Shown here one piece after another: positions 53,810 to 62,532 of a DNA stretch of 64,000 bases. Source of the stretch: an uncultured Desulfobulbus sp. (GTDB lineage Bacteria > Desulfobacterota > Desulfobulbia > Desulfobulbales > Desulfobulbaceae); NCBI RefSeq assembly GCF_963665445.1, contig NZ_OY762276.1:1582001-1646000 (forward strand). Direction: 5' to 3'. The notes under the pieces were generated by a model. That model did no database searches. It was given only the letters and a program-made list of their open reading frames with translations, and was not told where the DNA came from. A program made the translations under genes and the position numbers. Position 1 is the first letter of the stretch; every line of letters starts with the position of its first letter.

Positions 53810-54529
53810 TTAATCCGATTCCATGCTGACCTTCCACACCTCCCAAACCTTGCCCACCAACTCCGGCCCCGGTTTGAGCGTCAGCTTGCCCGGCTTCCAG
53901 CCCGAGGGGGTCGCCTCGGTGCCCTTGCTTTCCCGAACATATTGGAAGGCCTGGATCTGGCGGATAGTTTCCGCGACATTTCTGCCCACCGGCGGGGTCA
54001 GGACTTCGTATCCCTGAATGATGCCATTGGGATCGATGATGAATCTGCCACGGTTTTCGACGCCGGCGTCTGGATCGTAAACGCCATATGCTTCCCCTAC
54101 CTTGCCACCGCCGTCGGAGAGCATGGGAAAGGGGATACCACCGGTGACCATTTTGGAGAGTTCATGGTCATCCCACATCTTGTGGACAAAGACGCTGTCC
54201 ACGCTCATAGAGAATACTTCCACGCCAAGTTTTTCAAACTGCTGATAATGATCGGCGACCGCCGATATTTCGGTTGCTCAAACGAAGGTGAAGTCACCCG
54301 GATAGAAACAGAGAACGATCCATTTTCCCAGGTGATCCGAGAGTTTTACCGACGTGAATTGGCCCTTGTGATATGCAGGTGCGGCGAAATCAGGGGCGGG
54401 TTTTCCAACCTGGATCATTTTTTTTGCCTCCCTTGCTGGTTGTGCTGTCTGTTGTTCTTCTTGTTCATCGGGTTGGCCGACCAGTCCTCCTGTGGGGCGG
54501 GCACAGCCAATTTCAGGATTTTCCGCCAT
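53810..54529 (-). CDS. Selenocysteine-containing peroxiredoxin (AhpC/Prx type)
   Basis: One frame of 239 residues with an in-frame TGA at 54280-54278. Before it: [11 protein letters not shown]; after it: [18 protein letters not shown], then [16 protein letters not shown]. The TGA falls exactly on the peroxidatic cysteine of the PxxxTxxC motif, so it is read as selenocysteine 84. A hairpin with GGUC loop follows 17 bases after the UGA. The resolving Cys of two-Cys enzymes is absent ([10 protein letters not shown] instead of VCPxxWKPG), suggesting a 1-Sec type. A Gln/Glu-rich N-terminal extension of ~37 residues precedes the Prx fold. AAGGAGG before the ATG is strong. It would reduce peroxides in the cytoplasm. 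The Pro normally after the peroxidatic residue is Ala. Confidence 0.88.
54251..54266 (-). promoter_or_regulatory. Bacterial SECIS-like hairpin
   Basis: ATCGGC-GGTC-GCCGAT forms a 6-bp stem with GGUC apical loop. The loop begins 17 bases after the UGA, nearly the spacing of the E. coli fdhF SECIS, whose loop also contains GGUC (established knowledge). It should recruit SelB. Confidence 0.75.
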
Positions 54530-54645
54530 AAAAGACCTCCTTGCCCAGCGGGCTGGGAATAAGCGGTTGCATCTTTACCGTCGCGATTCCCTTTCACTAT
54601 AAAGGAAATTCTTATTGATGAACATGGTGAAATTGGAGATTTCGA

Positions 54646-55836
54646 TTAAAAATTCGTTGCGTCGAAATGTTTTCGATTTAGCGTGAACACCAGCCAGATG
54701 GTCGCCCCCTGAAGAGTGAGCGCCATGAAGGCAATCATCCAATAGGTCGGCGAAAATTTGGCGATCAGGCCCGTATCCACCAACCCCCGGTTGAGCCAGA
54801 AATGCACCATCACCGCCAGGGCAACCCCGGGACAAACCAGGGCGTAGGAACCCACAGAGGCCTCGCGCCCGGTAAGATAACGGCCGGCATAACCCAGACG
54901 GATAAGCACGGTTCCTGCAAACAGGGCAAAAAGCAGTTGGACCGAGAGGTATTGCGACAGCATCATCAGCCGCTCGGCACCGCCGCTGGTCAGGGCAAAA
55001 TGTTCATTCAGTCCATGATTCTGTCGCAGCGAGAGAATGGCGATAATCGTCAGCATCGGGATAAAGATGGACAAGGTGGGGGCAGTCTCGATATTGGCGC
55101 CATTTTCCATCAACGATCTGATCCCCAGCAGCAGGGCAACAGCCCCAACCAACACCGTGGCCACCAGGAAAAAGCTGGAAAGTACCAACCCAATGCCGGC
55201 CACCTGGGTATTGGACGATAACCCCGCCGGCGCGGCCAGTCCCACGCCGACCATGGCCAGGGCAAAGGCAGGCAGGGCCTGAGCAAAGGAGTTGTTGGCA
55301 GCGCAACTGAAGCCGCCGGTGGTCATTATTCGTCCGAAAAAGGCTCCCAGCATGTGCAGGGCCAGCAACCCGATCGCCAGGAAGGCTACAAGTGCCAGCG
55401 GAAAGAGGTATTCGACCACCTGCCAGAGCCGCGGCACGAAGACCATGGCCAGAATGAACCAGACGTTGACGTGCATGGCCAGGGTCAGCGGCAGGGCAAG
55501 CAACTGGGTTTCGGCATTGGAGGATCTGAGCTGCGTATAGGCCTCGGTCTGCTTCCAGACCCGATATCGGCTCAGGTTCCACAGGAGGTATTTTATGTTG
55601 AGGAAGGCATAGAAAGCAATCCCCACCAAGGCCGCAAGAATCATGGCCTGCCGCATTATTCCTCCGGAGGTAAAGGCGGCGGCTATATCCTCGAAGACCG
55701 GAACCGGGCGACCGGGATGGGGCAGCCAGTGCATCAGCCACATGAAAAAGGTCACGACCAGTCCGCCCGTCCCGAGAGAAACCAGAAAATAGAGGGGACT
55801 GTAGGTATCAGAGGGTTTGTTTTCAGTCGGATGCAT
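54646..55836 (-). CDS. Multi-spanning inner membrane protein of unknown function
   Basis: 396 residues; ATG 55836 follows AAGGAGGCCTCC and is preferred over 55854. About ten to twelve TM helices can be drawn from residue 18 to the end. Notable loops: HWLPHPGRPVPVFEDI after TM1 and FGRIMTTGGFSCAANNSFAQ in the middle, where a conserved-looking Cys sits. It could be a transporter or an electron-transfer membrane subunit; no cofactor motif is clear. Lies between the ABC exporter and the selenoprotein on the same strand. Confidence 0.75.
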   Translation of the reverse strand: MHPTENKPSDTYSPLYFLVSLGTGGLVVTFFMWLMHWLPHPGRPVPVFEDIAAAFTSGGIMRQAMILAALVGIAFYAFLNIKYLLWNLSRYRVWKQTEAYTQLRSSNAETQLLALPLTLAMHVNVWFILAMVFVPRLWQVVEYLFPLALVAFLAIGLLALHMLGAFFGRIMTTGGFSCAANNSFAQALPAFALAMVGVGLAAPAGLSSNTQVAGIGLVLSSFFLVATVLVGAVALLLGIRSLMENGANIETAPTLSIFIPMLTIIAILSLRQNHGLNEHFALTSGGAERLMMLSQYLSVQLLFALFAGTVLIRLGYAGRYLTGREASVGSYALVCPGVALAVMVHFWLNRGLVDTGLIAKFSPTYWMIAFMALTLQGATIWLVFTLNRKHFDATNF

Positions 55837-55877
55837 GGAGGCCTCCTTGTGCAAGTGGGGGCGCGGCCTTTAAATGA

Positions 55878-56615
55878 TCAAAGAATCCAGCGCCTCTTGA
55901 TGTTATGCAGACTGACCATGAACAGGATGACGCAGAACAGGCTGAGAAGCATCAGGTCCATGGCAAAGGGCAGGTGGTGTCGCCCGTGGACCGACCCATG
56001 TAGGAGGTCGGCTCCATAGGTGAGGGGGAGGGTATAGGCAATTGGCTTGAGTAGGGTCGGCAGGCGGTCGATGGGAAAGAACAGACCGCAGAGAAAGATC
56101 ATCGGAAAGCGAAAAAAATTGGAAAAGGTCTGGGCCTCAAAGACCTCGCTCACCGCCACTGCGATGAACAGGCCGAGAAAGGTCGAGGCCGCGGCAATCA
56201 GAAACACTGCCAGGACGAACACGCCCCAATCAACCTGTGACAGGTCAACGAGCAGGGACGCCATGAGCACCGGGACAAAGGCGTTGACCGACCCGAACAG
56301 GATCGCGCCGCTGGTCTTGGCGAGCATCAGCAGTTCAAAAGGTATCGGCGCCAGTAACAGACGTTCGAATGAGCGGTTTTTCTTTTCAAAGGTCACGGTC
56401 ACCGCGAGCATGGAGGTGGTGCCGAAGAGGATCGAGACTGCCACCACACCGGGCAGAACCTCTGGAATGGCATCAAGGCCAGTCCCAGAGCGGATAAAAA
56501 ACATCCCCGTCCAGGCCAGCGGAAAGATCAACCCCCAGCTGACATTGGGCGGTTTGAGATAATAGGTCCGCATATCCTTGAGCAGGATATTCCAGAAGGC
56601 TATCCATTTTTTCAC
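55878..56615 (-). CDS. ABC-2 type permease
   Basis: 245 residues, six TM helices, with the ABC-2 pattern VTVTFEKKNRSFERLLLAPI between TM2 and TM3 and FPMIFLCGLFFPIDRLP near TM5. It pairs with the ATPase gene upstream, overlapping by four bases. Probably an exporter; substrate unknown. Confidence 0.9.
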   Translation of the reverse strand: MKKWIAFWNILLKDMRTYYLKPPNVSWGLIFPLAWTGMFFIRSGTGLDAIPEVLPGVVAVSILFGTTSMLAVTVTFEKKNRSFERLLLAPIPFELLMLAKTSGAILFGSVNAFVPVLMASLLVDLSQVDWGVFVLAVFLIAAASTFLGLFIAVAVSEVFEAQTFSNFFRFPMIFLCGLFFPIDRLPTLLKPIAYTLPLTYGADLLHGSVHGRHHLPFAMDLMLLSLFCVILFMVSLHNIKRRWIL

Positions 56616-57697
56616 CCTTTGCCTCCCGATTTCTCTTTTTCCCTGTACATCGTTGCCGCCTCGAGGCCAGTGACCTGCACGAAAACATCCTCCAGGCTCG
56701 GTCGGATTCTCCGAGCCTCGAGGACTTCGATCGCGTGATCTTCCAGAAAGCGGACCACGGGTCCAACATGGACCGGATTCGCGGATTCGATCCGGAGCAG
56801 ATCGTGCTGCGGGGTGGTGCAGTGGAACTCGGGGAAGGTCTCTTCAAAAACATCGCGGATGCTGTTAACGTCCTGCAAACAGGTAATATGCATGACATGC
56901 CGGTTGCGAATCGGCTGTATCAGATTGTCCACGGTATCGATGCGGGCGATGCGGCCATCTTTGATAAAGGCGACCCGATCGCATAACCGTTCCGCCTCCT
57001 CGATGTAATGGGTCGTCAGGAAAATGGTGGTTCCCTGAAGGTGCAGTTCGTCGATCAGTTGCCGCAGCTGGCGAGAACTACCCACATCAATCCCGGTGGT
57101 CGGTTCATCCAGAAAAAGAATTTTCGGAGCATGAATAATACCGGCAGCAATGGTGAGCTTACGTTTCATACCCTTGGAATAGCCACTGAACTTTCGGTTT
57201 GCTGCCTTGCTGAGGTCAAAGAGGTTTAACAGATCCTGCGCCCGTTTTCGGCGTTCGAGCTTGTTTATGCCGTAGAGAGCGGCACAGAAGCACAGGTTGT
57301 CCATACCGCTCAACTCCGGATAAAGGTTGCTCTCATCCGGGACCACTCCGATCAAATGCTGTGCGGTCCGAGGATTGCGGGTGCAGTCGATACCCTCGAT
57401 ACGAATGGTGCCCGTGTCCGGCCGGGCCAGCCCGGTGAGGATGTTGATGGTGGTGGTCTTTCCGGCACCGTTCGGACCGAGAAATCCGAACAGTTCCCCC
57501 GCAAAGACCTCAAAATTCAGATCAGCCACCGCCTGCAGTTCACCAAACCGTTTGGCCAATCCATGTACGGCAATGACAACGTCTTTTTTGGTGCCCCTCT
57601 TCATCTCCATTGACCTGTCGACTTGTAAGTGCTTTGAATTATAGGTAAGCACACCATCGATATAATCGATGGTTGTATTGGGAGTTTCTGTGGACAT
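56612..57697 (-). CDS. ABC transporter ATP-binding protein
   Basis: 361 residues. Walker A GPNGAGKTT, signature FSGYSKGMKRKL, Walker B ILFLDEPTTGID and the His switch LTTHY are intact; the C-terminal ~70 residues form the extra domain common in ABC-2 exporters of the DrrA/NodI type. The first 30 residues precede the conserved fold; ATG 57610 (MEMKRGTKK) is an alternative start. Confidence 0.9.
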   Translation of the reverse strand: MSTETPNTTIDYIDGVLTYNSKHLQVDRSMEMKRGTKKDVVIAVHGLAKRFGELQAVADLNFEVFAGELFGFLGPNGAGKTTTINILTGLARPDTGTIRIEGIDCTRNPRTAQHLIGVVPDESNLYPELSGMDNLCFCAALYGINKLERRKRAQDLLNLFDLSKAANRKFSGYSKGMKRKLTIAAGIIHAPKILFLDEPTTGIDVGSSRQLRQLIDELHLQGTTIFLTTHYIEEAERLCDRVAFIKDGRIARIDTVDNLIQPIRNRHVMHITCLQDVNSIRDVFEETFPEFHCTTPQHDLLRIESANPVHVGPVVRFLEDHAIEVLEARRIRPSLEDVFVQVTGLEAATMYREKEKSGGKG

Positions 57698-57843
57698 TTA
57701 ATTCGACATTTTTTATCGTCATTATCATAACCTGCCTAGATGACCATTTTCATCATTTCATCTTGAGGAACGGTACCTGAATATGTCAGAAATTCGAACT
57801 GGTCGACGAAAATATTATGATATTTTTGCTCACTTTTATGATT

Positions 57844-59730
57844 GATGACCTCGTAAAAAGTCAAACCGCCCAATTCGCTCGAAAAGAAGCGACTGGTTGA
57901 AAGTTTGTGCCTTCGTGAGTTCTTGTTGAGAAGTCTTCCCGAAAAAGTTCTTTGAAATATGCTTGGAAAGCCAAAGAGAAAAAAAATAGGCTGTAAAAGG
58001 ACGTCATTGGGCTGGTTTTCACGCCCCAGTGCCTGCTGGCCCGCAATATGTTCAAGCCGATGGCCTTCATGAAGGCGGCAAACCGCACTGCTTTCATGCC
58101 ACGAACCCGGAGATGTTTGACACCGGTGCGCCGGTCGAATTCCGACATGGTCGCCTCAACGCCGGCCCGGTACCGGTACTTCTCCCTGAACTCCGGGCTT
58201 TCTTCTTCCTGTCGCCGTCGGGCCAGGCGGATATCCTTGTCGGTGTAGCGGTAGTAATAGCCCTTTTTTCCGATGGAGACGGGGCACCGGTCAAACGAGG
58301 AGCAGTTCTGACAAACAGCGATGGGGAAGAGTGCGCTGTAGCCGGATTTTGATTTCTTCACCGTGTCGGGTGCCGTGACCTGGGGGCAGGTGAGAACCTT
58401 GCCCTGGTCATCAAGGGTGAATTCGGTCAGGTTGAACTTCTTCTGATTGCCCGGCATGACCGGGGAGATGACTGCCACCTGATGCTCCTGCAGGGCCGTT
58501 TCACAATTGCTGTCGCTGCCGTAGAGGGAATCGGCCAGCATTTGCTGCGGCAGCATCGCCTTCTGCTCCAGTTGGGCCAAGGCGGGCAGGAGGGCATTGG
58601 CATCATGCTGATCCGCGGATTCCACCGCCACCTGCGTGATCAGGGATGGTCCACGCTCATCGGTGGTGGTGTAGTTTTCCACCAACTGCACCTGATACCC
58701 TTGGCCTTTATGACTGCTGTAGCCGGCATCCGCATCGGAGGGGTTTTGCAGTGAATCGGAGGGCACCTCCTTGTTCGGCCGGGCCACGGCTTTCTTGCCA
58801 GAATCGGCGGTGGTGTCTTCCTCGATGACACACTGTTCGGCGAACAACCGGCTCAGCAGTTTGAAGCTCTGCATGGTGCTGACCTCGTCCACGGCGGCAA
58901 AACGCTCGGTCAAGAGCAGCACATCCGCAGCCAACTGATCAAGGGTGCGGGTGGACTCGGTGGGTTTGACCATGGCGAACAAAGACGCCTGCGATTTGCT
59001 CAGATACCGTTGGGTCAACTCCGTGTCGAGTTGATCAAAGTGTTCCCGGTGGTGTCGCTTCAGGTTGACGAGGAACTTCTTGATCGTTTTGGTGAACAAC
59101 CCGATACGACCCAGATTGCGCATGTTGGATTTGACATGCACCGAGTCCATGCGCTGCTTATTCATATCGGCCTTGAGCAACTTGGCCAGGATGCCCAGGG
59201 AGGCATCAAATATCTCGGCATAGCTCGCATCCGAGGCCAGGTGATCGCGCATGGTCCAGAGCGTTTTGTGGCTGAGGTATACAGCCGCGTCGGAGCACGA
59301 GGTGATGTTGAGGGCATAGTGCCACTGGATATTGAAACAGAACTGCTCAACCGCCTCCTGATCAGTACAATCATGCATTTGCTGGAGGATCATCACCCCC
59401 ATCATGGCATACAGTTCCTTGGTGGGTCGGCCATTGTAGTCATGATAATGGTGGCGCAGGGACTCCACCGGGAGTTCAGGCAGGATATGCTTCTGAAAAA
59501 GACCTGCCCATGAGTTGTCCAGGAGGGCGCGTCGTTTGGGTCCCAAATGGGCCCATGGGTCGAGGATGTTGAGCTGTTTGTGGTTTTTCACGTGAAACAT
59601 TATCTCGTCTCGCATTTAATTGATATTACGCAAATATATTAACAGAATGCGAGAAAAATGACAATGGTAATCCAGACGTTAATCCTGGAAAATTAACCAG
59701 TTAAATAGAAATACTTTTTACGACGCCATC
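57844..59730 (-). mobile_element. IS1182-family insertion sequence, copy 2
   Basis: 1887 bp, inverted relative to copy 1 at 17019. Ends GATGACCTCGTAAAAAG and, read from the other side, GATGGCGTCGTAAAAAG. Flanked by ATGATT (57838-57843 and 59731-59736). The flanking frames join exactly if it is removed, which fixes the boundaries. Confidence 0.93.
57861..59615 (-). CDS. IS1182-family DDE transposase
   Basis: 584 residues, differing from copy 1 at six residues (QLD for QLN, CPQV for CPQA, RLAR for RLTR, GVK for GEK, FQAY for FQTY, ANW for ADW). All domains described for copy 1 are intact. Confidence 0.93.
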   Translation of the reverse strand: MRDEIMFHVKNHKQLNILDPWAHLGPKRRALLDNSWAGLFQKHILPELPVESLRHHYHDYNGRPTKELYAMMGVMILQQMHDCTDQEAVEQFCFNIQWHYALNITSCSDAAVYLSHKTLWTMRDHLASDASYAEIFDASLGILAKLLKADMNKQRMDSVHVKSNMRNLGRIGLFTKTIKKFLVNLKRHHREHFDQLDTELTQRYLSKSQASLFAMVKPTESTRTLDQLAADVLLLTERFAAVDEVSTMQSFKLLSRLFAEQCVIEEDTTADSGKKAVARPNKEVPSDSLQNPSDADAGYSSHKGQGYQVQLVENYTTTDERGPSLITQVAVESADQHDANALLPALAQLEQKAMLPQQMLADSLYGSDSNCETALQEHQVAVISPVMPGNQKKFNLTEFTLDDQGKVLTCPQVTAPDTVKKSKSGYSALFPIAVCQNCSSFDRCPVSIGKKGYYYRYTDKDIRLARRRQEEESPEFREKYRYRAGVEATMSEFDRRTGVKHLRVRGMKAVRFAAFMKAIGLNILRASRHWGVKTSPMTSFYSLFFFSLAFQAYFKELFREDFSTRTHEGTNFQPVASFRANWAV

Positions 59731-59919
59731 ATGATTTTTTTATACAAATGCATTCCGGTCGTCATGGAAACGAAACTCGTAAATTTCTGGTTGATTCAAG
59801 CCGTGTAAACAGTGCCGGCAAAGCAAGAATATTGGATATCTGTTGTGGTACAGGATCCGTGATTCTTACTTTTTTAAAAAAATATCCTACGGCTTTGGCG
59901 GTCGGATATGATTTTTCTC

Positions 59920-61480
59920 GCCTCGTCCGCAGAATTTGTGGGTAGCTCTTTGAAAATAAGCCCCAGAACCTGAGCCCCTCCGGAGGTGAGAGGGGTGGGC
60001 ACCTGCCGCCCCGTCACCCTTGCCACTTTCAGGATGAGCAGGGAGGTTCGTCTCTGTCAAGGCTGTGCGCGCAGCGCGCACCCGCAGGGCTTGGCCTTGA
60101 TAGAGGCGGACCTCCCTGCTATTGCCAATGTCCTTTTGTGGGGGTTTCATAAAATGCATCCTGCCTTACTTTGCCGGGGGAATGTTTCTTCCAAAAACTC
60201 CTCAGCTTAGATCAGACAGGATGCACGTTAAAACTATCTTGAACCGTATTGAAAAACAACCGGGTTTTATCTATGACACTTGCAAATGGCGTGATTCCGG
60301 ACCGCCGGCATTGGTGATAACGTTGCGGCCCCAGGCCGGCCGCAAACCCATCTGTTCCAAGTGCGGCCAGAGGGGGCCGGGGTACGACACCCTGCGTGTC
60401 AGATCTTTTGCCTTTGTGCCCTTGTGGGGCATTCCGGTATTTTTCCTCTATGCTCCACGGCGGCTGCAGTGTCCAACCTGTGGCGTCAAAGTCGAAAAGC
60501 TGCCATGGGTTGTAGGAAAGAGCCATCTTACGATCTCTTACGCATGGTTCCTGGCCACATGGTGTAAACGCTTGAGCTGGAAGGAAGTGGCCGAAATCTT
60601 TAAAACCAGTTGGGACACGGTCTTCAGGTCGGTGGAAATGGCGGTCAACTGGGGGCTCGCCTATCGTAATATCGATGGGATCACTGCCATTGGCATCGAC
60701 GAAATCTGCTGGCGCAAACGCAAGGATAAGTTTGTCACCCTGGTGTATCAGCTTGACCAGGGAAAAAGGCGCCTGCTTTGGATCGGCCCCGACAGGACCG
60801 CCAAAACTTTCAGAGAGTTTTTCGACTGGCTCGGCACGGCAAGGTCTCGGCAATTGCGGTTTATTTGCAGTGACATGTGGAAACCCTATCTGGCCGTCAT
60901 TGCCGAAAAAGCAGCGGGCGCCGTCAATATCCTCGACCGGTTTCATATCATGAGTCACATGAGCAAGGCTATCGACGAGGTCAGAGCCGATGAGGCCAAG
61001 GAGCTCAAGAAGAAGGGGAAAGAACCCCTCCTTGCAAAGAGCCGTTGGTGCCTCTTAAAACGACCTGAAAATCTGACCGAAAAACAGGTGGACAGGCTCA
61101 AGGATCTGCTCGCATGCAACCTCAGAACTATCCGCGCCTACTTGCTCAAGGAAGATTTTCAGCGATTCTGGGGCTACAGTTCACCGGCTTGGGCTGGAAA
61201 GTTTCTTGATGCCTGGTGCACAAGAACCATGCGATCCAAAATCAAACCGATGAAGAAGGTTGCCAAAATGTTGAGAGCTCACCGCCCCCTCCTGCTCAAC
61301 TGGTTTCGTGCAAAAAATACGATTGCCCTGGGTTGTGTGGAGGGCTTTAACAACAAGGCAAAGGTGGTTACCAAGCGATCCTATGGATTTCGCACGTACG
61401 ATGGGCTGAAAATAGCTTTATATCATGGGCTTGGTGACCTGCCGATACCCCAGGGTGCCCACAGATTCTGCTGAGGAACC
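59920..61480 (+). mobile_element. ISL3-family insertion sequence
   Basis: 1561 bp with imperfect inverted ends sharing GCAGAAT-(T/C)-TGTGGG and an exact 8-bp target duplication TTTTTCTC (59912-59919 and 61481-61488). The ~300-base leader contains a long hairpin (60037-60120, ~27-bp imperfect stem around AGCAGGGAGGT) with a GTGCGCGC/GCGCGCAC inner stem. It lies inside the methyltransferase gene. Confidence 0.92.
60221..61474 (+). CDS. ISL3-family transposase
   Basis: About 417 residues from MHVKTILNRIEKQPG; the open frame continues upstream to 60122 without conserved content. Zinc ribbon CSKCGQRG ... CPTCGVKVE (~43-85), HTH SWKEVAEIFKTSWDTVFRSV, DDE core starting ITAIGIDEICWRKRKDKF, CSDMWKPYLAVI, and the final VEGFNNKAKVVTKRSYGFRT. 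Intact. Confidence 0.92.
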   Translation: MHVKTILNRIEKQPGFIYDTCKWRDSGPPALVITLRPQAGRKPICSKCGQRGPGYDTLRVRSFAFVPLWGIPVFFLYAPRRLQCPTCGVKVEKLPWVVGKSHLTISYAWFLATWCKRLSWKEVAEIFKTSWDTVFRSVEMAVNWGLAYRNIDGITAIGIDEICWRKRKDKFVTLVYQLDQGKRRLLWIGPDRTAKTFREFFDWLGTARSRQLRFICSDMWKPYLAVIAEKAAGAVNILDRFHIMSHMSKAIDEVRADEAKELKKKGKEPLLAKSRWCLLKRPENLTEKQVDRLKDLLACNLRTIRAYLLKEDFQRFWGYSSPAWAGKFLDAWCTRTMRSKIKPMKKVAKMLRAHRPLLLNWFRAKNTIALGCVEGFNNKAKVVTKRSYGFRTYDGLKIALYHGLGDLPIPQGAHRFC

Positions 61481-61933
61481 TTTTTCTCGTGGCATGTTGC
61501 AGGTCGCAAAACAAAAGGATGTAAGCAGAAAGACAATTCTTGTCCAGGGAGATGCTTCAAGATTACCTTTTATTGATGGATGCTTTGATATAGTTTGCTG
61601 TTCTCATGCCTTGTATGAATTAAAAGGTCAGGCAAGAACAGATGCGCTGAATGAAATGAAACGAGTTGCAAAGGAGGATGGAATGGTTTTGCTCATGGAG
61701 CATGAGGTGCCTACAAACATTTTTGTAAAAATTCTTTTTTACATAAGATTGATGATGATGGGTTCGTATGAGTCGAGAGAATTTTTACAACAAGATCTTT
61801 CTTTATATAAAAATATATTTTCAAACGTCACTGTGACTCATACCGTATCTGGAAAAAGTAAATTAATCATTTGTTATAAATAAAATTTGTTATTACGATC
61901 ATAATATAATCCTTGATAAAATATTACACAATT

Positions 61934-62034
61934 GTCGTTCTCGTAAAAAGCCTCGAAAACGACGTTTCGAGCTTCGCAAGTTGCTGATTTCACGATGCGT
62001 GACATTCGGGCTTTTGACTTTTTACAAAGCCAAC
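61934..62034 (+). repeat. 101-bp MITE, copy B
   Basis: Same element as at 16914 with a few changes (right tip TTTTTACAAAG). Flanking ACAATT on both sides (61928-61933, 62035-62040), extended to ACACAATT if the element is taken two bases shorter. Confidence 0.82.
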
Positions 62035-62206
62035 ACAATTGATTAATGAAAAATAATTATATTTTACATTCTACAATATAACCTATAGTCTTTGCTCTCT
62101 TGCAAAGAGGTAAAGTTACGACAAAACTTTCGAGTTTGACTCAGTAGAAGGGTAATATTCTGTAATATTGTATAAAAATGACATATTTCCTTAAACCCTC
62201 ATTATT

Positions 62207-62307
62207 GTCGTTCTCGTAAAAAGGCCCGAGAACGACGTTTCGAGCTTCGCAAATTGCTGATTTCACGATGCGTGACATTCAGGCTTTTGGCTTTTTACGA
62301 AGCCATC
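62207..62307 (+). repeat. 101-bp MITE, copy C
   Basis: Third copy, only 172 bases after copy B, with TCGTAAAAAG and CTTTTTACGA ends. Flanked by ATTATT on both sides (62201-62206, 62308-62313). The AT-rich stretch between B and C holds no gene. Confidence 0.83.
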
Positions 62308-62338
62308 ATTATTCTGTGTGGATTTTATCTTCAAATCC

Positions 62339-62473
62339 ATGGAGAATAATGAGGATCAAAAGGAATACTTCAGTTCAAGAGATGATAATCGTCCCGGCAA
62401 GAGGATGAACAAAAAAAGGTCTGTTTGTGGTGGGAGAAATCAAATCCCTGTTCCCGAGCTGTTTAAGTACTGA
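62339..62473 (+). CDS. Possible small protein or gene fragment
   Basis: A 44-codon frame, MENNEDQKEYFSSRDD ... VPELFKY, without a ribosome-binding site. Basic and polar, no known domain. Could be chance. Confidence 0.2.
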   Translation: MENNEDQKEYFSSRDDNRPGKRMNKKRSVCGGRNQIPVPELFKY

Positions 62474-62532
62474 TTGTCACTTTTGCCCCCTGCCGGTATT
62501 CGTATCTGGTCTTGTCGTATTTCCGCCGTAAA

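Larger units (their letters stand above)
57783..61883 (+). pseudogene. Class I SAM methyltransferase gene broken by two IS elements
   Basis: Three pieces, 57783-57843, 59737-59919 and 61489-61883, join into one frame of 212 codons when both IS elements and one copy of each target duplication are removed. The restored protein begins MSEIRTGRRKYYDIFAHFYD, runs into FFIQMHSG, has SAM motif I ILDICCGTGSV, then GYDFSRGMLQVAKQ across the ISL3 junction, GDASRLPF and DIVCCSHALYEL, and ends SKLIICYK. It resembles UbiE/type 11 methyltransferases. The remaining parts show no other damage, so inactivation is recent. Substrate unknown. Confidence 0.9.

Noticed and set aside
53586..53846. 86-codon minus-strand frame after the peroxiredoxin
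   Set aside because: No domain, no convincing RBS, and it overlaps the peroxiredoxin gene's 3' end.
53810..54529. Two separate genes or a nonsense pseudogene for the peroxiredoxin
   Set aside because: The frame is unbroken apart from one TGA exactly at the catalytic residue, the second part has no RBS, and a SECIS-like hairpin follows; selenocysteine explains all of this better.
17019..59730. Composite transposon or past inversion between the IS1182 copies
   Set aside because: Each copy has matching flanks of its own (ATCAATT; ATGATT), so they are independent insertions without exchange of flanks.
59748..59945. Short methyltransferase-like gene on its own
   Set aside because: It is the middle piece of the interrupted methyltransferase; its ends are IS junctions.
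61425..61883. Separate 152-codon methyltransferase-like gene
   Set aside because: Its first codons lie inside the ISL3 element; the true content is the 3' piece of the same interrupted gene.
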